From JTS-AC122 sp050246015 (GTDB lineage: Bacteria > Planctomycetota > Phycisphaerae > Phycisphaerales > UBA1924): a stretch of 64,000 bases of DNA. The DNA lies in assembly GCA_050246015.1 (NCBI GenBank), contig JBFWWU010000015.1, forward strand, positions 1-64,000. Reading direction: 5' to 3'. The position numbers were made by a program, and so were the translations under genes. Positions 17,916 to 25,198 of the stretch are shown in pieces (position 1 is the stretch's first letter; every line of letters begins with the position of its first letter). The notes beneath the pieces were generated by a model. The model was given only the letters and a program-made list of their open reading frames with translations, was not told where the DNA came from and did not search any database.

Positions 17916-19840
17916 CAATTGGACGCCGGCGCCTCCGCTCGCTCGGCTTGAACCTCTGACAGCACTTCGATCGAAACAAAGCAGGTGTCGTCGGCCGGGA
18001 ACGGGCCGGAATGAACGCGCCGCGAGGGATCGGCGTTGTTCGGATTCGCACCGGAGTTGTCGTGGACGCTCGCAAGCGAGAACTGGGCCCCGCGCGGGAA
18101 CCTCCGCGGCTCGGCGTATTCATGGCGGAGTTGCCAGCGGTAGTCGTAGCGAGGCGCGGTCAGGACCACCTCCCGGGCAGCCGTTCGCGCCGGGCGTGCC
18201 GCCAGCGACATCGCGACGCCCCGGCTGCGCATGTACGCCGTGTACGCCAACACCGTCGCGTCGCTCGCGAGTTCATAGGTATTCTGGTGAATCGAGCGTG
18301 GGTCGCGCGGCTCGATTGAGAAACCGCCGTTCGGTTGTTCAACGCGGATCAGGAACGACCGCACCTCACGCTGCGGCGGGGCGTCCGACGTGCTCAGCGC
18401 GATGCGGAGCGTCTCGGCCATGAGGCGCCCCTTGGGCCGGGCGTACATGTCAACCAGGAGCATCGAGCCGGCGGGGATCCTGCGGGCAATGCCGGCGTCG
18501 TAGCGCAGCGTTCCCTGGCCGGGCGAGTAAGCGATGAGCAGTTCGAGTCCGGCGGGGATTTCGTTCACGCCGGGCACGGTGGCACCGGGGGGAAGAAGCC
18601 AGACCAGCGCATGATGGATGGCGTTCTGCTTCATCGGGCGGCACTCGATCGCCGTCACCCAGCGGTCAGCCGCGAGGTTCGTCGGCACAATCGACCGAAC
18701 ATACTGCATCGGCCCGTCGAGCGGGAGTTCGAGCGGACCGGCATTGAGAAGAAGGTCCGGCGTGCCCATGGTCCAACCCCGCGGACGCTCCAGCGGAAGT
18801 GGGGCTTCCTTGAGCGCGCCCAGTGGCCGCGGCGAGTCGAGCCAGGCCAGCAGGTCCGCTTTTTCGGACTCGGGGATCTCGCGAGGATTGACCCAGAGGT
18901 TGCCGGCGGCGCCCGTGACGGAGGGGCCGTGCGAAGGGGGCATGATCCCGTCGCGGACGACGGCTTCGATCATGCGAGCGCGCCCGGCGATGTCCTGATA
19001 GGTAGCGAGGCTGAACGGCGCCACGCCGAACGGTCGATGGCATTCCACGCAGTGGGCATCGATGATTCGTGAGATGCGGCCCATGTAGGTGAGCCGAGGG
19101 CTCAAGGGTGGGACCGCGCCGGTCCCCGGGTCGTGAGAATCGACGAGGCAGCCGGGCGCCCACGTCGCGGGGATCTTGGGGGATTCGCCCGCGAGAAAGG
19201 CATCCAGGGCGTCGCGAAGGAACTGCCGACCCGCGGCGTCGCGCGCGGTGCCGACGCCGAACTGATCGTCGATCGCGCCGCGATAGATGAGCGTGAACGA
19301 CGGATCGAAGACGAACACCTCGGTGGTCGTGCGAGGCGAGAGGATGGACCGAATGGCGCGGTCCTTGTCGGGGATGTAGGCGCCGCGAAGCCGGTTGTCG
19401 CGGACGAACTGGCGCATCTCCTCCTTGGACTCGGCGTCGACGACGTTGACGTGCACGAATGCGACGCGGCGCGGGGCGTATTCATTTTCCAGCGCGGCGA
19501 CGCGCGGCGCGTACATCGTCGAGAGCGGGCAGCCCGCGCTGGTCATCGCCAGGACGATCGCGCGATGGCTCTTGGCAAGTTCGCTCGCGGAGAAGGCGGT
19601 GTCGTCGAGTTGCGTCATGGCGGGGAACGAGAACCGCTCGCCGACCCGCAGCGAGGCCGCATCGTCGATCATGGACTGGCGCTGGAGCGTGCCGGTGGGC
19701 GGGGCGGCGTCGGGTACGAGCGCCGTCATCGGCCCCTCAGCGCTGGAATCGACCGTCGCGCACGATGGGAGGAGGACGGAGCCGACCACCAGGCCAGCGG
19801 CCGCCGCCGCGCCGAGCGAGAATCGGAGCATTGAAATCAT
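17915..19840 (-). CDS. redoxin - cytochrome c - copper monooxygenase-like lipoprotein
   Basis: A 641-residue exported fusion. Residues 1-27 form a lipoprotein signal (LLPSC, Cys27). Residues 66-220 form a thioredoxin-like redoxin domain with a single cysteine in SAGCPLS (Cys104). Residues 250-340 hold a heme c motif CVECH (Cys264, Cys267, His268). Residues 360-620 resemble the copper type II ascorbate-dependent monooxygenase (PHM-like) fold, with HH at 409-410 in NAIHHALVWLL. The layout suggests periplasmic electron transfer from heme to copper; the substrate is unknown. There is no Shine-Dalgarno sequence. Confidence 0.75.
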   Translation of the reverse strand: MISMLRFSLGAAAAAGLVVGSVLLPSCATVDSSAEGPMTALVPDAAPPTGTLQRQSMIDDAASLRVGERFSFPAMTQLDDTAFSASELAKSHRAIVLAMTSAGCPLSTMYAPRVAALENEYAPRRVAFVHVNVVDAESKEEMRQFVRDNRLRGAYIPDKDRAIRSILSPRTTTEVFVFDPSFTLIYRGAIDDQFGVGTARDAAGRQFLRDALDAFLAGESPKIPATWAPGCLVDSHDPGTGAVPPLSPRLTYMGRISRIIDAHCVECHRPFGVAPFSLATYQDIAGRARMIEAVVRDGIMPPSHGPSVTGAAGNLWVNPREIPESEKADLLAWLDSPRPLGALKEAPLPLERPRGWTMGTPDLLLNAGPLELPLDGPMQYVRSIVPTNLAADRWVTAIECRPMKQNAIHHALVWLLPPGATVPGVNEIPAGLELLIAYSPGQGTLRYDAGIARRIPAGSMLLVDMYARPKGRLMAETLRIALSTSDAPPQREVRSFLIRVEQPNGGFSIEPRDPRSIHQNTYELASDATVLAYTAYMRSRGVAMSLAARPARTAAREVVLTAPRYDYRWQLRHEYAEPRRFPRGAQFSLASVHDNSGANPNNADPSRRVHSGPFPADDTCFVSIEVLSEVQAERAEAPASN

Positions 19841-19851
19841 GCCGCATCATA
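19841..19851 (-). promoter_or_regulatory. -10 element for leaderless redoxin-fusion gene
   Basis: On the minus strand TATGAT (19851-19846) is followed by five bases and ATG 19840. No Shine-Dalgarno sequence is present, as expected for a leaderless message. Confidence 0.45.
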
Positions 19852-19855
19852 GATT

Positions 19856-20269
19856 TCATCCGCGCCAGATGGGCGATTTCCAGATCGGAACATCATGCTT
19901 GAGCCGGTCGATGAACTCGCCCATGCCCGCGAGCGTTTCGGCGCGGTGCCGCGAGCGGATGATCACCCTGAGCGATCGCTCCCCGACGGGAACGACCCCG
20001 CGGGAGTGGACCACGCCTAGGAAGAGCAGCGAGTGAGCGCGGACGATCTGGCGCGCGAGTTCGGAGAGTTGTCGCTGCGCCATGGGTTGATACACCTCGT
20101 ATCGCAGCGCGCTGAGCGACCGCCCGTGCTCATCCGCGCGGACAACGCCATCGAAGGTCAGTTCGGCTCCGAACGCGCCGGCCGCTGACGACGCGCCGGC
20201 GTCCATGTCGGGCACGAACGCGTACCCACGCGGGACCGGCCCATCGATGATGTCGGCGCGAGTGTTCAT
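19856..20269 (-). CDS. moaE: molybdopterin synthase catalytic subunit
   Basis: A 137-residue MoaE. It converts precursor Z (cyclic pyranopterin monophosphate) to molybdopterin with sulfur carried by MoaD. Family signatures are FDGVVRADEHGRSLSALRYEVY, the HSRGVVPVGE loop, and LKHDVPIWKSPIW, which holds the active-site lysine region. Its ATG overlaps the moaD stop (ATGA), so the two subunits are translated together. No other Mo-cofactor gene is present in the window. Confidence 0.93.
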   Translation of the reverse strand: MNTRADIIDGPVPRGYAFVPDMDAGASSAAGAFGAELTFDGVVRADEHGRSLSALRYEVYQPMAQRQLSELARQIVRAHSLLFLGVVHSRGVVPVGERSLRVIIRSRHRAETLAGMGEFIDRLKHDVPIWKSPIWRG

Positions 20270-20523
20270 CCGCCGGACACCAGTCCGATGAGGGCGAACT
20301 CGTCGTGCGGATGGATGGGCTGGTCGTGCGCGGCGAAGGCGTGGTTGACGGCGAGGCGGGCGCCTTCGAGCATGGGAGAGATGGCCGCGGAAGCCGGGCT
20401 CGCGGCGAGTGCGCGCATGAGCGCCGATGCGTCGGGAGCCGGGGAATCGGGGAGATCCAGATCGATGTGAGCGGCGCCATGCGCCGCGGCGTAGGGGCCG
20501 AAGATCAGAACGCGGACGCGCAT
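20266..20523 (-). CDS. moaD: molybdopterin synthase sulfur carrier subunit
   Basis: An 85-residue beta-grasp ubiquitin-like protein. It ends in VSGG, the Gly-Gly tail that is thiocarboxylated and donates sulfur in molybdopterin synthesis. The start MRVRVLIFGPYA is typical of MoaD. It overlaps moaE by 4 bases and begins 4 bases after the stop of the PEP-CTERM-like gene, so all three may share a transcript. Confidence 0.92.
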   Translation of the reverse strand: MRVRVLIFGPYAAAHGAAHIDLDLPDSPAPDASALMRALAASPASAAISPMLEGARLAVNHAFAAHDQPIHPHDEFALIGLVSGG

Positions 20524-20527
20524 GGGG

Positions 20528-21148
20528 TCATGGTACGCGGTCGTGCATTGGCCGGGGTGCCAGCGTTAGCGGGCGCCGGCGTTCTGCCGGCCGCGCCGCC
20601 GGGCTGGCGCTTCGCCGCGGGCGCGAGACGGCCAGCAGCGAAGCGAGGGATCCGATCGCGCCCGCCGAGGGAGCCGGGACGAACGACCCCTCGAACGTGC
20701 AGAAGGATGATTGCTCATCGGGGACGGCGCCGAAGGCGAAGAGCCCGCCGCCGGCGATGCCCGCATACGGGCCGGATCCTCCGGTGACGGACCACTCCCC
20801 GGAGCCGGACCAGAACCCCTCGGGAGAGATGAACCGAACGCCGCTCATGTAGCCCGAGAGCGTGTCGCCCGCGGCGTCGGCGAAGACACAGGTTGCGATG
20901 AAGTCATCCGGATCGGGGGTCTGATCGGTGATGGTGAATGAAACCAGGATCCCCTCGAAAGAAAAGAGGCCATCCTGAATGAAAATGAACTGCGCGAACG
21001 TGCCCTGGGTGATGGGGGGCGAGTCGTTCGTGATGGTGAGTTGTCCGGCGGACCGCGCGTAGTAGAAGTCTGTCATGCCGGCATGGGCGCAGACCGCCGA
21101 GAACAGCCAGAGCGCCGAGGCAGCGGAAGCGCGGCGGAACAGAGTCAT
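20528..21148 (-). CDS. exported PEP-CTERM-like protein with extended tail
   Basis: A 206-residue protein. The signal peptide is MTLFRRASAASALWLFSAVCAHA; the start at 21148 has GAGGAG upstream. Near residue 155 comes VPAPSAGAIGSLASLLAVSRPRR, the Pro motif, hydrophobic helix and Arg cluster of exosortase substrates. Unusually, about 30 further Arg/Pro/Ala-rich residues follow before the stop, 4 bases before moaD. The tail may be a drift past a lost stop or a sequencing error. The body is beta-rich with no known function. Confidence 0.6.
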   Translation of the reverse strand: MTLFRRASAASALWLFSAVCAHAGMTDFYYARSAGQLTITNDSPPITQGTFAQFIFIQDGLFSFEGILVSFTITDQTPDPDDFIATCVFADAAGDTLSGYMSGVRFISPEGFWSGSGEWSVTGGSGPYAGIAGGGLFAFGAVPDEQSSFCTFEGSFVPAPSAGAIGSLASLLAVSRPRRSASPAARPAERRRPLTLAPRPMHDRVP

Positions 21149-21330
21149 GATGAAACTCCTCACCGCGAGAGCGCGGGGCATGCAACAGTACGCCGGTGGG
21201 GGTGGGTCGGTTGCCGGTGTTCGGAGGTATCGGACCCGAGGGCGCCGATTGGTCAGTCGGCAAGGGGTGGTGCGTGGTCGTTACCCCGGAGCATGGAAAG
21301 CGCTCTCCCGCTGCCCAACGATCCGGGCGA

Positions 21331-22623
21331 ATGAGCAGCGCCAAGCACATCCTGATCGTCGGCGGCGGGGTGATCGGGCTCTGCACCGCTCATTACTGCC
21401 GGCGGGCCGGGCACCAAGTCACTCTGCTGGAGCGCGGCGGCCCGGACCACGACTGCTGCTCGTTGGGCAACGCGGGGTATGTTTCGCCGAGTCATTTCAT
21501 TCCGCTGGCGGCGCCGGGGATGGTCTGGACCGGGCTTCGCATGATGCGTAACCCGCGCAGCCCGTTCTACATCAAGCCGCGCCTCAGCCTGGACCTGATG
21601 AACTGGGGATGGAAGTTCATGCGGGCCTGCACGCCGCAGCGGGTGGAACGAGCAGCGCCGGTGCTGCGCGATCTGAACCTGCACAGCCGCGCGTGCTACG
21701 AGGAACTGTCCAGCGAGTGGGCGGCGCGCGGCGAGGAGTTCGGATTCACAAAGCGTGGGTTGCTCATGCTCTGCAAGACCGAGCAGGCGCTCGAACACGA
21801 ACGACACCTGGGCGCTCGCGGCAAGCAACTCGGCGTGCCGGGGGAGTTTCTCTCGCCGCAAGAGACGGCCAAGGTTGAACCGAATCTCAAGGCGGACATC
21901 CTCGGGAGCGTCTTCTTTCCGGATGATTGCCACCTGACGCCGCGGAAGTTCGTGCCGGGCTTGGCGGAGTCGGTCCAGCGCGACGGGGTCGAGATCCGCT
22001 GGAACAGCGCGGCGATCGGATGGGAAACCACGAGTGGGAGCAGGGGGGGCAAACGGCGGGTCAGCGGTGTCAGGACCGCCGCCGGCACGCTCGAAGCGGA
22101 CGAATACGTCATCGCCGGCGGAAGTTGGACACCCTCGATCGGCCGGGCGCTTGGCGTGCGGCTGCCGATGCAGGCGGGGAAAGGGTACAGCCTGACGATG
22201 TCGAACCCACCGGCGAGCAAACTCCCCTCGACGACGGCGATTCTCACCGAAGCGCGCGTCGCGGTGACTCCCATGTCAGGCACGCTCCGCTTCGGCGGGA
22301 CCATGGAGATCGCCGGCATGGACGAATCGATTACCATGGAGCGGGTGCGGGGGATCATCGAAGCGGTGCCGAAGTACCTGCCCGAGTTCTCGGCGGCCGA
22401 CTTCGAGGGCATCCCGCCGTGGCGCGGGCTGCGGCCCGTCACCCCCGACGGCCTGCCGTACGTGGGCCGATTCGGCGCGTTCGAGAACGCGAGCGTGGCG
22501 GCGGGGCACGCGATGCTGGGCCTGAGCCTGGGCCCGATCACCGGGAAACTGATGAGCCAGATCCTGTCCGGACAGTTGCCGCTGGTCGATACCACCCTGC
22601 TGGACCCGGACCGGTACGCCTGA
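21331..22623 (+). CDS. FAD-dependent D-amino acid dehydrogenase family oxidoreductase (DadA-like)
   Basis: A 430-residue DAO/DadA-type flavoprotein. The FAD-binding motif IVGGGVIGLCTAHYCRRAGH is at residues 8-27, followed by the Glu of TLLERGG. The C-terminus has WRGLRPVTPDGLPYVGR and GHAMLGLSLGPITG, typical of D-amino acid dehydrogenases. It oxidises an amino acid to an imino acid and passes electrons to quinone. dapA follows 40 bases downstream. In some bacteria a DadA-like enzyme and a DapA-family lyase serve hydroxyproline breakdown, but this DapA looks like the lysine-pathway enzyme. The start at ATG 21331 gives the standard N-terminus. Confidence 0.82.
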   Translation: MSSAKHILIVGGGVIGLCTAHYCRRAGHQVTLLERGGPDHDCCSLGNAGYVSPSHFIPLAAPGMVWTGLRMMRNPRSPFYIKPRLSLDLMNWGWKFMRACTPQRVERAAPVLRDLNLHSRACYEELSSEWAARGEEFGFTKRGLLMLCKTEQALEHERHLGARGKQLGVPGEFLSPQETAKVEPNLKADILGSVFFPDDCHLTPRKFVPGLAESVQRDGVEIRWNSAAIGWETTSGSRGGKRRVSGVRTAAGTLEADEYVIAGGSWTPSIGRALGVRLPMQAGKGYSLTMSNPPASKLPSTTAILTEARVAVTPMSGTLRFGGTMEIAGMDESITMERVRGIIEAVPKYLPEFSAADFEGIPPWRGLRPVTPDGLPYVGRFGAFENASVAAGHAMLGLSLGPITGKLMSQILSGQLPLVDTTLLDPDRYA

Positions 22624-22663
22624 GCGGCGCTCGTATGATTCGGGCAAAGGACTGCACATCCAC

Positions 22664-23626
22664 ATGATCCATACGAACCATCGGCCCGATCCGTCCAGCG
22701 TCTCACTCCGAGGCGTCTTCACCGCCATCACCACCCCGTTCACTCCCGATGCATCCGCGATTGATTTTTCGCGCCTGGGCAAGCAGATCCAGATGCAGGC
22801 GCAAGGCGGGATCACCGGCATCGTCGTCAGCGGCACGACGGGCGAGTCCCCGACGCTCGAAGAGAGCGAGTACCACGCGCTGGTCGAGACGTGCACCCGA
22901 CTCGGGCGCGAGGCGGGCCTCATGGTCATCGCGGGCGCCGGCTCGAACTCGACGGCGCACGCGGTCGCGATGCAGAAGTTCGCGCGCGAAGCCGGCGCCG
23001 ACGCGACGCTCAGCGTCAACCCGTACTACAACAAGCCCACGCAGGAGGGGCTCTACCGACACTTCATGACCCTCGCCGACGCGGCCGACATTCCCATCAT
23101 GCTTTACAACATCCCCGGACGCACGGGCGTCGCGCTCACGCCCGCGACCGTGGAGAGGCTGGCGGCCCATCCCAACATCCGCGCCGTGAAGGAGGCGACC
23201 GGATCGACCGACTCCGCGAGCGAGATCGCCATGCGAGCCCCCGGGCTGGCGCTGCTTTCCGGGGACGACACGATGACCCTCCCGTTCATGTCGGTCGGCG
23301 CGGTCGGCGTCGTCTCGGTCGTCTCCAACGTGCTCCCGAAGAAGGTCGTCGCCCTGTGCGAGACATTCCTGGGCGGGAAGATCGCCGAGGCCCAGCGGAT
23401 CCACCGCGAACTCTTCGAGGTCTGCCGGGCGATGTTCCTCGAGACCAATCCCATCCCGGTCAAGGCGGCGATGAAACTTCTTGGGCTCGATTGCGGCTCC
23501 ATGCGCCTGCCCATGACCGAGGCGACGCCGCAGACCATCGAAAAGGTCAGGGCGGCGCTCGACGCCGCCGGCGTCATCGAAGCGGGCGCGGGCTGCGGCA
23601 AGCCCGGATGTGGGTGTGGAAGATGA
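22664..23626 (+). CDS. dapA: 4-hydroxy-tetrahydrodipicolinate synthase
   Basis: A 320-residue TIM-barrel aldolase that condenses pyruvate with aspartate semialdehyde in lysine and diaminopimelate synthesis. Signatures: SGTTGESPTL (substrate loop), NPYYNKPTQEGLYRHF, LYNIPGRTGV (active-site Tyr), IRAVKEATG (Schiff-base Lys) and LLSGDD. All catalytic residues are present. The odd part is a C-terminal tail GAGCGKPGCGCGR with four Cys in eleven residues, absent from standard DapA. TATGAT lies about 25 bases upstream. The 5' gap to the DadA-like gene is 40 bases. Confidence 0.9.
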   Translation: MIHTNHRPDPSSVSLRGVFTAITTPFTPDASAIDFSRLGKQIQMQAQGGITGIVVSGTTGESPTLEESEYHALVETCTRLGREAGLMVIAGAGSNSTAHAVAMQKFAREAGADATLSVNPYYNKPTQEGLYRHFMTLADAADIPIMLYNIPGRTGVALTPATVERLAAHPNIRAVKEATGSTDSASEIAMRAPGLALLSGDDTMTLPFMSVGAVGVVSVVSNVLPKKVVALCETFLGGKIAEAQRIHRELFEVCRAMFLETNPIPVKAAMKLLGLDCGSMRLPMTEATPQTIEKVRAALDAAGVIEAGAGCGKPGCGCGR

Positions 23627-23632
23627 CCTCTG

Positions 23633-23659
23633 CCACCGAAGCGGGTGCTTCACCGGTGG
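23633..23659. terminator. imperfect hairpin between convergent genes
   Basis: CCACCG and CGGTGG arms with an inner AAGC/GCTT pairing lie just past the dapA stop and cover the stop codon of the convergent kinase gene. TTTG follows on the plus strand. A weak dapA terminator at best. Confidence 0.3.
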
Positions 23660-24930
23660 TTTGACTCGGCGTCCGCCGACCTGTCGGCGATGCTGGACGT
23701 GCCGTTGTCCGCTTTCAATGGAAACCGCACCGAGACCCGCGCCCCCTCTCGCGGGAATGTGACGCTGAGTTGTCCCCGCAGGTCGCTCTCGGCCAGACCG
23801 CGAACAATCGAGAGGCCCAGGCCGCCCTTGCTCACCATCTCGATGGGCGGACCATCGCGCTCGATCCAGTCGAGCAGGACGTCCCGGCGGCCGGTACCGG
23901 CGTCTTCGAGTCGCCAGGAGATGGTGACGACGCCGTCGGGCTTGCGCAGCGATCCGTGCGACCGGGCGTTCGTGTGCAGTTCCTCCAGGATCATCCCCAG
24001 GGGGGGCGCCTGTTCGTGGTGCAACGGCACGGCGGGCCCGTGGAAGTGGACCCCCTCGTTCCGCCAGTGCGGCACGAGCGAAGCCACCAGGTCCCCGAGC
24101 GACGCGTTCATCGTGCGCGTGCTGGCAAGCAAAGAATGCACCGAGGCGATGGCGCCGACCAGCCCGCGGATCTGTGAGGCGAACTCCTCGACCGTGTCCG
24201 TGCGCGACCGCGCGACGTCGATGAGCGTGAGCAGCGACGCCAGGTTATTGCGGACCCGATGATCGAGTTCCGCGCGCAGCCGGCGCTCCCGGTCCAGAGC
24301 CGAGGCGAGGGACTCCTGCGCCTCGCGGAGTGCCGTCGTATCGATCAGGATGAACACACGCAGCGAGTCGTCGCTCTCGGCATCGAGCAACTCAATGCTG
24401 GTCAGCATGCCGAACCGGCGGGCCCGATCCATCCCCGGCGTTCGGCTGACGTAGGTGACCGCGACCGGAGTGTCGGCGCTTCCGGAATCAGCCCGGGGCG
24501 TCTCGGACGGGCGCGGGGCGCGAGGCGATTCCGGCTCGACCAGCCGGTCGGAACCGAGCGCCAGGATCTCCGCGCCCGTCAGCCCGAGCATGTTCTGAAG
24601 CGCCGTGTTCGTTCGGACGATCGCCCCGGAGGAGTTCACGATCCATCGGCCCGCGACCGCCGAATCGAGCATCCGGTCGAAGTTGGCGTGCGTTCGACGC
24701 AGCCGGCGACGGATCGATTCCCGGCGCTGAAACTGAAGGATCGCGAACCAGTACAGCAGCGTCGCCGTGAGGCCGACGTACGCCCACCCCTTGGCCGTCT
24801 GCACCGACGTGATCGCCCGGGGGTCGGAAAGAAATTGTGTGAGCAGCCAGTCGGAAGTCGCGATGTACGTCAGGCCGAGCACGAGGTACGTGAGGGCGAC
24901 GAGCAAGGGCCGGCCGAGGAAAGCGCGCAT
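23650..24930 (-). CDS. membrane sensor histidine kinase (HisKA_2 family) with PAS domain
   Basis: A 426-residue kinase. Two membrane segments (about residues 8-30 and 45-66) are followed by a PAS-like domain (80-190), a HisKA_2-type phosphoacceptor helix with His in ELDHRVRNNLASLLTLI (about 235-252), and an HATPase_c domain with ILEELHTNARSHGS (N box) and GGLGLSIVRGL (G box). This class often signals to response regulators of the general stress or light pathways. No partner regulator gene is adjacent. It autophosphorylates with ATP; the signal sensed is unknown. Confidence 0.85.
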   Translation of the reverse strand: MRAFLGRPLLVALTYLVLGLTYIATSDWLLTQFLSDPRAITSVQTAKGWAYVGLTATLLYWFAILQFQRRESIRRRLRRTHANFDRMLDSAVAGRWIVNSSGAIVRTNTALQNMLGLTGAEILALGSDRLVEPESPRAPRPSETPRADSGSADTPVAVTYVSRTPGMDRARRFGMLTSIELLDAESDDSLRVFILIDTTALREAQESLASALDRERRLRAELDHRVRNNLASLLTLIDVARSRTDTVEEFASQIRGLVGAIASVHSLLASTRTMNASLGDLVASLVPHWRNEGVHFHGPAVPLHHEQAPPLGMILEELHTNARSHGSLRKPDGVVTISWRLEDAGTGRRDVLLDWIERDGPPIEMVSKGGLGLSIVRGLAESDLRGQLSVTFPREGARVSVRFPLKADNGTSSIADRSADAESNHR

Positions 24931-25139
24931 GGTTCACCATTGGGTTGGCCAAGGCGAGATCGCTCGATCGCCTCGCGGCGGCACCCCACCCCCCCGAAGC
25001 CGGCCTGCATGCGCCGCGGCCCTGGACGCTGGATTATTCTCGGCTTCCCCTCGCGTTCCCACCCCCACGCGCCGTCATCGATCCCGGCCCGTGTTCCGGG
25101 CGGCTTCGCTTCGCCGCGATCGATGGAACCGCTCGCGCC

Positions 25140-25169
25140 AAAGAAAACAACCCGGCCATCGCGGCCGGG
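25140..25169 (-). terminator. intrinsic terminator of S41 protease gene
   Basis: On the minus strand a 7-bp CCCGGCC/GGCCGGG stem (25151-25169, 5-base loop) is followed by TTGTTTTCTTT. It lies 30 bases past the protease stop codon. Confidence 0.75.
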
Positions 25170-25198
25170 CTGCGTGGGTTACGACACGCCGAATCTGT

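Noticed and set aside
21331..23626. DadA-like plus DapA-like pair as a hydroxyproline operon
   Set aside because: The DapA protein has the full lysine-pathway signatures (YNKPTQEG, LYNIPGRTGV, KEATG), and other hydroxyproline genes are absent, so an ordinary dapA is more likely.
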